Shown here one piece after another: positions 46,811 to 57,286 of a stretch of DNA of 64,000 nucleotides. The notes beneath the pieces are model-generated. The model saw only the letters and a list, made by a program, of their open reading frames with translations, ran no database searches and was not told the DNA's origin. The position numbers and the translations under genes are program-made. The DNA comes from Melitaea cinxia (Eukaryota > Arthropoda > Insecta > Lepidoptera > Nymphalidae). The stretch covers positions 14,070,766 to 14,134,765 of the forward strand of contig NC_059401.1 in the NCBI RefSeq assembly GCF_905220565.1, written 5' to 3'. Position 1 is the stretch's first letter. The number at the start of each line of letters is the position of its first letter.

Positions 46811-46915
46811 TGTCATTTTGGTACATGTACCGTGTATACATCCATATGCATTTAGTAAAAAGCGGTTATTTTAATATTACAAACAGACACTCCAATTTTA
46901 TTCATTTGTATAGAT
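46811..46915 (-). repeat. Helitron-like element fragment (GCTTTTTACTAAAT family)
   Basis: GGTACATGTACCGTGTATAC, GCATTTAGTAAAAAGCGGTT and TTTTATTCATTTGTATAGAT form one terminus of the family, reverse orientation. The CTAG half is missing. Confidence 0.6.
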
Positions 46916-46978
46916 GGCAATTTACAAGCTAAGCCGGTGTACCAAAGAATGAAATTTTATATAACTATAGTATAAATG

Positions 46979-47166
46979 ATGCTTCAGCCTGTAATATCCC
47001 ACTACTGGCCTCTTTCCCTATGTAGAAGAAGGATCAGAGCTTAGTCCACCACGCCTCTCCAATGCGGGTTGGCGGATATATTCCCTTCTATGAGTAACTA
47101 TCGCTATCAGATGTACGTGATAACAACCGGGACCGACGGCTTAACGTGCTCTCCGAGGCGCGGTAT
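46979..47166 (-). mobile_element. SINE, 3' half
   Basis: CAGCCTGTAATATCCCACTA, CACGCCTCTCCAATGCGGGT and GGGACCGACGGCTTAACGTG are the reverse complement of the SINE at 43757. The tRNA head is missing. Confidence 0.7.
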
Positions 47167-47242
47167 AGTATAAATGAGCATAGGTATATTTTGAAATACT
47201 TTTGACGAAGAAGTTAAACATCATTTACAGGAATTTTATTTA

Positions 47243-47575
47243 CCTCATCATTACAGCCTATACAGTCCACTGCTGGACATAGGCCTCCACAAGTTTACGC
47301 CAAAAACAACGTGAACTCATGTGTTTTGCCCATAGTCACCACGCTGGGCAGGCGGGTTGGTGACCGCAGTACTGGCTTTGTCGCACCGAAGACGCTGCTG
47401 CCCGTCTTCGGCCTGTGTATTTCAAAGCCAGCAGTTGGATGGTTATCCCGCCATCGGTCGGCTTCTTAAGTTCCAAGGTGGTTGTGGAACCTTGTTATCC
47501 CTTAGCCGCCTCTTACGACACCCACGGGAAGAGAGGGGGTGGCTAAATTCTTTAGTGCCGTAGCCACACAGCACA
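47243..47575 (-). mobile_element. RTE-tailed interspersed repeat, copy 2
   Basis: Reverse-orientation copy of the repeat at 40893. It begins ACAGCCTATACAGTCCACTG and includes GTGACCGCAGTACTGGCTTT and TTCTTAAGTTCCAAGGTGGT. Confidence 0.65.
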
Positions 47576-47739
47576 TTTATTTACCTACATTGAATTAAAA
47601 TAATTTATGTAAATATGTATGAGGCTGTATTAAAATAAATAAATAAATATCTTATAACTCCAAACGGTCGTCTGTTCCTTTTATAAGCAACTTAATGCTT
47701 GTGTTTATGGGTAACGAAAGACTGTTATAGTTAATTTCT

Positions 47740-47876
47740 TTTTGATAAATATACACATAGAAATATTACATATATACATACAAATATTACACCAAAACTC
47801 AGGCGGGATTCAAACCCGCAACCAGCGGAGTAGAAAGCAAGGTCACTATAAACTGCGCCAACTGGCTAGACAATGT
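47740..47876 (-). mobile_element. tRNA-headed SINE of a second family
   Basis: Read on the minus strand: CTAGCCAGTTGGCGCAGTTT (A-box-like), then GGTTGCGGGTTTGAATCCCG (B box), then a body with GTTTTGGTGTAATATTTG. The head differs from that of the main SINE family. The anticodon region does not fold as a functional tRNA. Confidence 0.55.
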
Positions 47877-48052
47877 AACCGTTTATAATCCATATTTTGC
47901 AATAAAATTCGTATCAGACAAATCGCTATTTGCAATAAATTATATGCGAACCTCTTAACGTTTTACGACACGTAAATACTTGACTAAGGCGGAAGCTTAA
48001 AATATCGTCACTTGTTAAATATTCCGTCGCATCTGTATTGTTTATTAATATT

Positions 48053-48256
48053 TATCTATAATATAAAAATGAGTCGCTGAATGTGTTGCTAAGCGCAAAA
48101 CTCGAGAACGGTTGGACCGATTTCGCTAATTCTTTTTTTAAAATATTCCTTGAAGTACGAGGATGGTTCTTACGGAGAGAAAAATTCTAAAAAAAAAAAT
48201 TAATAAAATTAAAGACTCGACTGTTAGGCGATACGAAGTTCGCCGGGTCAGCTAGT
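48053..48256 (+). mobile_element. Helitron-like element, complete short copy
   Basis: Starts ATCTATAATATAAAAATGAG, contains GAATGTGTTGCTAAGCGCAA, and ends ACGAAGTTCGCCGGGTCAGCTAGT. This 3' end is the kind reported for lepidopteran Helitrons. No ORF. Confidence 0.65.
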
Positions 48257-49520
48257 AGTCTATAAATATGAATTCACATGGTCACTAAGTTTCTGGGTTT
48301 ACTATTTTTGAATGTACTTTTACTAACCAGTTAAAGACGGGAAAACAAACATACCACTTAACGACGATTTGCGGGTGTGTTGCTGGCCTTTTACCTTTTG
48401 CAACTCGATGTAATAATAAATAAAAAGAAAATGTATACAATTGTTGACTTTTTTTAATTTGTGCTAGTGTTCACCTAAAACAATGCAATTACGCTTTAAC
48501 AAACTTTTTATACAAACAAATTTCACGTCACGAATAAAATGTACGTACATAACGATATTGATAAAACACTGACAAATAGTAAACACGTACAACCGTTAAA
48601 TTGTGCAAGGTATCCGTTAAGATAGCGACACAGCAATAGCTTGCGGTATTCGAAAATATTTTTTTTAATTCACGACATACAATTGTAGATTGGAATGTGA
48701 AACCTTATAGTGTTCAAATTGTTTAATTTTATAAGACTAGTACGATTTCTATAATTGTGTAACAAATCTGTTTCAAAGTGGATTAATTCAATTTGGTTGC
48801 GTACAAGCAAATAAATATTCTCAAACGATTCAAAACGAGTGGGCGAAATGTACATATTCCCAGCTATCATTAAAAGCATAATATAAGTAATAATTATGTT
48901 TCAAGCTTAATATTAAAACTTTATTGGTTTTACCGCGTTGATTTCACGATCTACTCAATCTACTCCAATATTTGTTATATAATTACTGTTTTAAGATATT
49001 TTGTAGAAGAGTAGAAGTATGGGCTATAAAACAGCCTGCTGTACTTTAAAGGAGAGGAAAACTAGCCAAGACTGTAAAATCAGTAAAAATCAGGAGCAAC
49101 ATTTACTCGCATACCATATGGGATCATAACATATAGATAAGGGATACGTCCCTTACAATATTAAGCGATTCTGTTATAATATTTTGACACCATATTATGA
49201 CAATAATATGAGCAGACACACCAAACTAGTCAAACATCTATTTTAAAGTAATACATTACACATTGGATTTAATTAACATGAAATGGAATGTAACACAGTA
49301 CGAGGGCGGTACACAAAAGTGTAATTACGATAAGATTACAGTGCACTTAAGGAACGATAAAAGATACAGTGATTAACTTAATATGATACCGTTAAGCAGT
49401 GAACAATCTAGTGTTTAACCATTTCAATAAGCTATTTTCAATACGATTCTTCGTTTTTGGTGCTTTTAAAATAATAACTTTTCGTTACAAAATTATTATT
49501 ATTTATGTCTATTTTAATCA
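48257..49520. other. No feature recognised
   Basis: AT-rich non-coding sequence without repeats I could name. Confidence 0.3.
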
Positions 49521-49830
49521 TCTTTTAAGCCTATCGCGGTCCAAAGCTGGACATAGACCTACCCAAGTTCGCGCCAAAAATGGCGTGAACTTATGTGTGT
49601 TGCCCCTAGTCACCACACCGGGCAGGCGGGTTGGTGACCGCAGGGCTGGCTTTGTTGCACCGAAGACGCTGCTGCCCGTCTTCGGCCTGTGTATTTCAAA
49701 GCCAGCAGTTGCATGGTTATCCCGCCATCGGTCGGCTTTATAAGTTCCTAGGTAGCAGTGGAACTGTGTTATCCCTCGACTCTTACGATACCCACGGGAA
49801 GATATTCTTTACTACTGTAGCCACACAGCA
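49521..49830 (-). mobile_element. RTE-tailed interspersed repeat, copy 3
   Basis: Reverse-orientation copy: GCCAAAAATGGCGTGAACTT, GTGACCGCAGGGCTGGCTTT, CCCGCCATCGGTCGGCTTTA. It is closely similar to the copy at 47243 but lacks part of its distal end. Confidence 0.65.
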
Positions 49831-49892
49831 GTTACCACCAACTGTTTTCCTATAAATTTTAGGTCTAATGTTATTGCACAAAGCACATTTCT

Positions 49893-50237
49893 AACTAGCT
49901 GTGCCCGCGACTTCGTCCGCGTGGAATTTGACAAGACAGTTATTGTTCAGTTCGCAGAATTATGAAACATATAAATTTCTAAAATAAAAGCAGCCTGATG
50001 TTAGTCCTTATTACATCAGCCATCTGCCAGTAAAAGTCCCGTAAAAATCAGTCCAGACGTTTCAGAGATTAGCCGGAATAAACAGACAAAAATTGTAAAA
50101 ATTGTTATTTTGGTATATGTACCGTGCATACGTAAATAACCGCTTTTTGCTAAATGCATATGCATTTAGCAAAAAGCGGTTATTTTAAGATTACAAACAG
50201 ACATTCCAATTTTATTGATTTGTATAGTTGTATAGAT
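49893..50237 (-). mobile_element. Helitron-like element with an internal palindrome
   Basis: Begins ACTAGCTGTGCCCGCGACTT (the CTAG end in reverse) and ends TTGATTTGTATAGTTGTATAGAT. It matches the 32-kb family throughout, except that 50134-50185 contains an inverted duplication of the GCTTTTTGCTAAATGCAT segment. Confidence 0.7.
50134..50185. repeat. Perfect 52-bp palindrome, no loop
   Basis: AATAACCGCTTTTTGCTAAA-TGCAT is followed at once by its reverse complement, centred between 50159 and 50160. It lies inside the Helitron-like element at 49893. Confidence 0.9.
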
Positions 50238-50575
50238 AACTACGACTTCTTAAAACGACTATCAGCCAGTTTTAACAACCTATCATAACATATAATTAAA
50301 TAACAATTAATTCGAATAATTTATATAATTAAGTTTTGCTTTCTAAATAATAAACTAATAGTTAAATAATTATTCATTAGGGATATTACGTAAAAAGAAT
50401 GTAGTCTCCCCATCCATTAATTAAATAAGGTTTATTAAGATTAAATTTAAGCCACATCAAGCCCGCCCTGGGCTTAATGTGGATTGGTTATTAAATTACG
50501 TTGTTGACTCCTAAAATTGTGACATTTTTACGAGCTTTAACTTTCAGCTGGTATACTCTAATTCAAATATAACGA

Positions 50576-52273
50576 ACTAGCTGTGCCCGCGGCTTCGCCC
50601 GCGTTGAAATTAGTGTGTCACAAAGTTTTCCCGGCAAACTGCCAGTGAAACTCATCAAAATCGGCTTAGCCGTTCCGTAGACCTTCCTCTTGCCAATGGT
50701 GGAACCCTTTCTCCAATTCATACAAACGTCCAAACCCCGTTTTATCCCCTTAAGGGTCGAGTTTCGTAATATCAGGTCTTAGCGGATGTTTACGCCCTAT
50801 AAGAAACCAACCTGCCTTTCAAGTTTGTAGCTGTTATAATTTTAAGCGTTTTAACCCCAAAAGGAAGTTGCTTTCTAACGATACATTATTTGGGCACCTT
50901 CTCACCATCTATAGAGCATAAATTTTAAATTTTAAGTATCTTACTTCAAAAACATGGGACTTTCACACAAACTTCCAACCCCTGTTTTACCCCCTTAGGG
51001 ATCGAATTTCGTAAAATCAGTTCTTAGCGGATGCTTACACCCTGTAAGGAGCCTCCCTGCCAAATTTCAAGTTTGTAGGTGTTATAGTTTCGGAGATTTC
51101 GTGATGAGTGAGTCAACCTACCATCCCCCGATTCAACCCCAAAAGGGAGTCGATTTCGAAAGATATATTATTTGGACACCTTCTCATCATTTATAGAGCA
51201 TACGTTTTAAATTTCAAGTCTCTTACTTCAAAAACATAGGACTTTCACACAAACTTGCAACCCCCGTTTCACCCCCTTAGGGGTCGAGTTTCGTAAAATC
51301 CGTTCTTAGCGGATGTCTACGTCCTATAAGAAACCTACCTGCCAAATTTCAAGTTTGTAGCTGTTATAATTTTGGAGATTTCGTGATGAGGGAGTCAACC
51401 TACCATCCCCCGTTTTAACCCCATAAAGGAGTTGATTTCTTAAGATACATTATTTGAACACTTTCTCACCATCTAAAGAGCGTACATTTTAAATTTCAAG
51501 TCTCTTACTTCAAAAACATAGGACTTTCATACAAACTTCCAACCCCCGTTTTACCCCCTTAGGGGTTGAGTTTCGTAAAATCAGTTCTATGCAAATGTCG
51601 ACGCCCTATAAGGGACCTACCTGTTAAATTTCAAATTTGTAGCTGTTATAGTTCCGGAGATTTCGTGATGAGTGAGTCAATCTACCATTCCCCGTTTTAA
51701 CCCCAAAAGGGAGTTGCTTTCTAAAGATACATTATTTGGACACCTTCTCATCATCTATAAGGCATACATTTTAAATTTCAAGTATCTTACTTCAAAAACA
51801 TGGGACTTTCACACAAACTTCCAACCCCCGTTTTACCCCTTTAGGGGTCGAATTTCGTAAAATCAGTTCTTAGTGGACGCTTACACCCTGTAAGGAGCCT
51901 TCCTACCAAATTTCAAGTTTGTAGGTGTTATAGTTTCGGAGATTTCGTGATGAGTGAGTCAACCTACCATCCCCCGATTCAACCCCAAAAGGGAGTCGAT
52001 TTCGAAAGATATATTATTTAGACACCTTTTCATCATCTATAGAGCATACGTTTTAAATTTCAAGTCTCTTACTTCAAAAACATAGGACTTTCATATAAAC
52101 TTGCAACCCCCGTTTCACCCCCTTAGGGGTCGATTTTCGTAAAATCCGTTCTTAGCGGATGTTTACGTCCTATAAGGAGCCTCCCTGCCAAATTTCAAGT
52201 TTGTAGGTGTTATAGTTTCGGAGATTTCGTGATGAGTGAGTGACCTTTCGCTTTTATATATATTATTATAGAT
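50576..52273 (-). mobile_element. Helitron-like element expanded by internal tandem repeats
   Basis: Begins ACTAGCTGTGCCCGCGGCTT and ends GTGACCTTTCGCTTTTATAT...TTATAGAT. In reverse this gives a 5' ATCTATAATAATATATATAA-type start and a 3' CTAG end. Between them lie about five tandem units. No ORF. Confidence 0.7.
50733..52250. repeat. Tandem array, unit about 281 bp, five to six copies
   Basis: The landmark AACCCCCGTTTTACCCCCTT recurs at about 50733, 50978, 51259, 51541, 51822 and 52104. Spacing is 281-282 bp for the last four intervals and 245 for the first. Units alternate between two slightly different versions (ATTCAACCCCAAAAGGGAGT against TTTTAACCCC...), which hints at a 562-bp higher-order unit. 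Confidence 0.8.
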
Positions 52274-52324
52274 ATTATAGATTATAGATTATGGCATATT
52301 TTAACCCGGCGAATTTTGTTTTGC

Positions 52325-52343
52325 TATATATATATATATATAT
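52325..52343. repeat. (TA)n microsatellite
   Basis: TA run just beyond the right end of the tandem-repeat Helitron-like element. Confidence 0.8.
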
Positions 52344-52788
52344 TTTTTTTTTCGTTGAATATATAGATCAGGGATGTCAAAGATAAGGCATAATCGCAAT
52401 GTGTCACAAAAAAAAAGAATAATTACTTCACTCGATTACTCTAAATAAAATGTTATAATAATTCAGTATATTTTTTTTATTTGAATCTGGCCCTTCTAAA
52501 TTTTAATATAATTTTGGCCCTTTGCAAAATTGAGTTCACTTCTGATATAGATGTTTTAATATTCTTTTATATAAAACTTCTTGACATTAACAAACACAAA
52601 AAAAAAAATGGTGAGGTATTTCGGTAACTATGCGCGTACATACATTTCGGCGTAAATTAATTACAATAATGTAGTCAGACAATTATGTCGCTCGCTGAGC
52701 AAAAAATTATCCAGTTATAGACGTTTGAAGTGTTACTCGCCGTATTTATATCCGGGATATAATAGAACTTGTATCCAACATATTATTT

Positions 52789-52957
52789 ACTAGCTGCCCG
52801 GACAGACTTCGTTCTGTCAAAAGTTAATAACAATTTTTTTTTTTTTTTGTATAAAAATCTTCCGTGTGCCTCAAGGAACATACAAAAATCAATTAGCCGA
52901 ATTGGTTGAGCCATTCTCGAGTTATGTACTTAGCAACATTCATTTTTATTTATACAG
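52789..52957 (-). mobile_element. Short Helitron-like element, tandem copy 1
   Basis: ACTAGCTGCCCGGACAGACT...CCATTCTCGAGTTATGTACT...TTTATACAG. It is homologous end to end with the next element. Confidence 0.6.
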
Positions 52958-53160
52958 ACTAGCTGCCCGAACAGACTTCGTTCTGTCAAAAGCTAATAGT
53001 AAAAATTATTGGTTTTTTATTAATTATTATTATTATTATTATTATTTGTATAAAAACCTTCCGTGGGCTGTAAGGAACATACGAAAAAATCAATTAGCCG
53101 AATTAGTCGAGCCATTCTTGAGTTATGCGCTTAGCAACATTCATTTTTATTTATATAGAA
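52958..53160 (-). mobile_element. Short Helitron-like element, tandem copy 2
   Basis: ACTAGCTGCCCGAACAGACT...CCATTCTTGAGTTATGCGCT...TTATATAGAA. It is directly joined head to tail to the previous copy and is longer by an (ATT)n run at about 53022-53047. Confidence 0.6.
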
Positions 53161-54504
53161 GATTTAAATACGATTAAGGCTTCCCTAAAACAAGTTCAGT
53201 ATGTCACCTTAAAGATCTTTCTACGGAGTAAGCCAGTTTATTAAGAAGCTGGCTAAGCCTAGCTAATGATAGGCGTTTTGTGTTAATGCCGTTTATTTTG
53301 AACACATGTATAAGAAATTTAAAAAAAAAAAACTTGATAATGGGAAAACAGAGGACGTTATGTAGAGACACTCTTCCATAGACCGAAAGGGCAATCAATT
53401 TAGACAAAAACAATTAGATATATAAAACACGTTTAATACGTCATAAATACATTTGTGTTCTTTAAGTGTTACTAAACATAAATTAAAGTCACTTCTGGAG
53501 AACATAAAAAACAATGCACGACGCTTAACAAATAAGCTAAGAAAAGCAAAAACATTTTAATTTCGGAAAGTCAGTTCAAAAGCAATTTATTTACAAGTAG
53601 CGGGATATCGAATTTTTTCATTACAAAACAATGGTTCGAAACATCCGTTATAAGAAAACCCAATAGTTCCACGTTTGAGCGAGCTGTTACATCAACAACT
53701 GTTTTGAGTTGTTATTGTTGCTGTAGCTAGTTCAAAGGAAACCCTTATTACTGCGTGCCACGTCCGTCTCATTGTGTACCAATCAGACTATAGTTGGAAC
53801 AAATCTATTTCGAGTTTACTTTGTTACAATAAAGAAAATATTTAACCTTTTTCCGGATAAGACATAATAAAAATATAAGTAGGTAATTAAAAGATAAACG
53901 CCCACACTCAGCGGCCCCAAGTATAATGAAAATCGGTTACATGCACTTAAGATGCTAAGCTACTGTATTAACGCGTTTTAAAATATAAAAAATAAGACGT
54001 TTACCAAAAATCCAATTTATTAATTATGTTTTAATTCGTCTTTTACTTTGTATTAATTTTAAGTGGAAAATTTAATAAATGAAAAGTGTCATTTTTAAAA
54101 CTGAATAGATATCATATATGTGTCAATAATATCATTCAAATAATCATCTTTTTATATAACGCTCATAAATCATAACATAAATGATTGAACAACGCGGAAG
54201 ATGAAAAGTAGGTTGGGTTAGCCACAGCTGACTTGTGTTTCACTGTGACGAAATTCTACATATGATTGCCCCCTCAATATTGTCACCTAACCCATTTTGT
54301 AAAAAGTTAATACGCATAAATAATATTCTTGCGAATGTTAAAAAAAAACATCAAAATAAAGTTTTCAAAAATATAATTATATATGAATATAAAATCAAAT
54401 CATTTTCAAATTCAAGTTTGCCTAATTTATTATACAAAATTTTTCACTTGCTTTGAATTGAGGGTTGTTGATAAATATGTAAGTACATAATTATGTTGGG
54501 ATAG
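53161..54504. other. No feature recognised
   Basis: AT-rich non-coding sequence. Confidence 0.3.
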
Positions 54505-54655
54505 TACTACTATGAGTAACGATCACTATCAGGTATTTATGACAGCAACCGGGAACGACAGCATAGCATGATCATCGAGGCACGGTGGGGAGACCCACAA
54601 GTACAGACATCCAAACCGAAAAGAAATACGAATACAAATATCCATCCCGAGCGGT
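54505..54655 (-). mobile_element. SINE, central part
   Basis: GAGTAACGATCACTATCAGG, GAGGCACGGTGGGGAGACCC and ATACAAATATCCATCCCGAG are the reverse complement of the SINE body and head end, closest to the copy at 16655. Confidence 0.65.
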
Positions 54656-54673
54656 AATCTAACTAATAATAAT

Positions 54674-54863
54674 CTAAAGTTCCTCATCCACCATCGCATA
54701 CGGAGGATCCTCCAACCAGACGTGTGTTGTATCTGGTGGGCTACCGCCCGACGGTTGTAGTCGGGCTCTTGTACATTTGCTCAATTGCTCAGATAACTTC
54801 AACGTCGCGATGTAGGACACGTCAGTTCGTATGTGGCGCGATAGAGGTCGCCACATATTTATT
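54674..54863 (-). other. Unidentified coding-like fragment
   Basis: Higher-G+C stretch with an open frame of about 60 codons (...QPSGGSPPDTTHVWLEDPPY...) ending in TAG. It does not match a family I recognise. It sits next to a SINE and may be the 3' end of a transposable-element ORF. No splice partner was identified. Confidence 0.2.
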
Positions 54864-55186
54864 ATGAATGAATTTACGTGTTATTGTAAAAGTAAAATTG
54901 TGATAAAGCGTAAATGACTAGTTTTGAAAATTACCTCAAGGTTCTAATAAAATACGTGTGCAAAATCTTCATTTTGTTTGAACACGCATCGAAAATAATG
55001 TCAAATTCCGTACGAGATATAGAAAAAGTAGTCACAAACTTATGAACAGAACATTTTGAAATAAACAATTACATAAGAATCAAACTAACACTTATGTACG
55101 TTATCAAATACCAATTCTTAATCAGCTGAGAAATATGCGAATTGTTTATTAAACATTTAATTCCCAATATTTTAAATTGATTCAGG

Positions 55187-55442
55187 GCCGGTTGCAACGG
55201 TTGGAGATAGTTTATCCTGCAAATAAGTTACGGATAGACTTTAACAGCAGGAAGTAGAATAGGCCATTAGGACTTGTTTCTTTTTAATTAATAAACTACA
55301 ATTTAAAGATTCACTTTTGCTTACGGAAATATCTCATAAATATAGTTGAATTCGATCGTAAAAAAGTATTTTTTAAAAGAAACTTTTATCTGTTACTTTT
55401 GTCCATCAAATAGCGTTATCCACAACCAGTGAAACTGGCCGT
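55187..55442. mobile_element. MITE (CAGGGCCGGTTGCAAC family)
   Basis: The left end CAGGGCCGGTTGCAACGGTT and the right end AACCAGTGAAACTGGCC are imperfect inverted copies. Internal words GCAAATAAGTTACGGATAG and AATAGCGTTATCCACAACCA match the other copies. A CAGGG start suggests hAT type. Confidence 0.65.
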
Positions 55443-55739
55443 CAAACACCTGAGTATCAAGCAACCGGCGCCGGCGCCTCTAGGGGCCCGAGCGCCTACG
55501 TGAAACAGCTTATTTGAATTCAATACTCGCCTCAGATATGAGTTAGGATATTATTTATTGCTTATACGACACGGAAGAAAGTCCCTATTATGTTTTAGTC
55601 GGTAACTTCCTGAGTTTTAAATTTATAATTTGAAAGTTTTCGTGTAGGTAACAACGAACACGATAAATATACTATCATATATTCAAATATTACAATAATC
55701 ATAGTGTTAGTGAAAATAAAAGTATAAAAGCTTTTTCTT

Positions 55740-56050
55740 TTTGTCAGTTATTTTACTCGGGTTGCCTGTGGGTGAGCTATACGCTCCGAGCCTACAGCGC
55801 ACTACGCGTGCAGTATAACAATGCCTTCAGAATGCTGATGCGGCTACCGCGGTTTTGCAGAGCACCTTAGAAATATTCGCGAGCGACGGGTTGACGGGTT
55901 ATAAGATTGACGGACCAAATAAAATGAATTCTTATAATTATCTTAACAATAACTAACATAGTTTATAAGTAATATTGTTACTAACACGGTAATACAACTT
56001 ATACATCTACGGCTATAAGAATTCGAAATAAAGTCTTTTTATTTATTTGA
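55740..56050 (+). mobile_element. LINE, 5' truncated, 3' end of ORF2 and UTR
   Basis: The frame YSALRVQYNNAFRMLMRLPR then FCRAP and a stop (ending about 55870) matches the C-terminal region after the reverse transcriptase of Jockey/CR1-type LINEs. A 3' UTR follows, with AATAAAGTC near 56028. Dead copy. Confidence 0.65.
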
Positions 56051-57237
56051 TTTATACGTTTCACAATATTGTTATAATAAAATTAGTGTTGCGGTGTTCT
56101 AGTCAAGAGGGCCGAAATATACCACTAGACAGAAGCAATAGGTAGGTAGGTACAGTTACACACGGAGGCGTTAGAAAAACGAATCGATCTCATGAGACTA
56201 GTCCCACCCACGGTCGCGATCCAGTCAACTTATTTTAGCCAAGTTTGTAAACTTGCCCAAACGTAATCACTTTTTGTTGATTGAATGCATACTTCATCAG
56301 GTATTATGAAACATTAAAACAGAAATGATAGAAAATAGGTTAAAAAAAAGTTATAATTGTTTATTTGTATCAAAGATTTCTATATATTTTTTTTTATAAG
56401 CCTTGTTTAAATTTATTGAAAATTAAATAAAACAAATATAGATGTCTTATTCGTAGTTATCTTTTAATCTACAGGAAGTTATATACAAAACATAAATTCT
56501 AGACTTCTAAAGTAAAAATAATAACAAGTAGGAACTCATTACTGTGTGTCAGTAAAATACCTACATGTTTCCCTTTTACGTATTACATTATACCATATGT
56601 ATATATACCTAAATAAATCATTACTACTAGTCGTCGAGTAAACTAATATATTTTTCTTATTTGTAATAAGAAAAAAACAAGTACAAAGAAGTGTTTATTT
56701 GCGAAAATTAAGATACCGCAATAAACATTCTAACGGAGTTTCGAATGAGACACTTTTGAATTTGTCTACAAATAAGATTGAAATAAATAAGTAGCGACCA
56801 GATACCAAAATAGGTTTTGACAATTATTTTTTTACATTACATGGAGTTAGTCTGTTTATTTATTTGTACCTATTAGCATCTGTTAGTAGAATCTTTTCGT
56901 ATAAGATGGTCTGTTGTTCAGAAATCTTTTAAACTAAAACATTATGGTACGACTGCTAAAAGCGGAGTAATTGGCAAAAAAATTGATTACCAGGAATTTA
57001 AAAAAAAAAACATGAACGGCTTGTTCCTAATTCAATTCTAATTTCCTGTAATAACATTGGAGCTTACTTAACGAGTTTTTTAGTCAACGTATATATGGTA
57101 GCTGATAACGGTTTTAGCAAACTGCAACTGTAGTCTTCCATCAATCGCCATACGAAGCGGAAGATTAATCTTTTTGCCCCGCAACAAACCTCAAAGGACA
57201 GTCGGGGCATACCTGCTCTACTTAGCGAACGACTTAC
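56051..57237. other. No firm feature
   Basis: AT-rich sequence. A minus-strand open stretch at 57064-57237 is intronic if the candidate exon to its right is real. Confidence 0.3.
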
Positions 57238-57286
57238 ACGTTCGGAAACCCGCATCCACAAACATGTGATCCGGTTCTGAAACCAT
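57238..57286 (-). CDS. Candidate 5' coding exon, unidentified
   Basis: On the minus strand an ATG in good context (A at -3, G at +4) opens 16 codons, MVSEPDHMFVDAGFRT plus one base, followed by a consensus donor GTAAGT. Upstream, at 57420-57520, is a CG-rich patch that could be a promoter. It may be the first exon of the FAM89-like gene 15 kb away or of another gene. The family is not recognised and chance is possible. Confidence 0.25.

Noticed and set aside
47357..47563. 68-codon frame repeated at 49631 and, in antisense, near 40.9 kb
   Set aside because: It is part of a dispersed non-coding repeat. The frame differs between copies by indels.
57064..57261. 65-codon minus-strand frame
   Set aside because: It crosses a consensus splice donor and has no recognisable similarity. 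The short exon at 57238-57286 in another frame is the better, though weak, reading.
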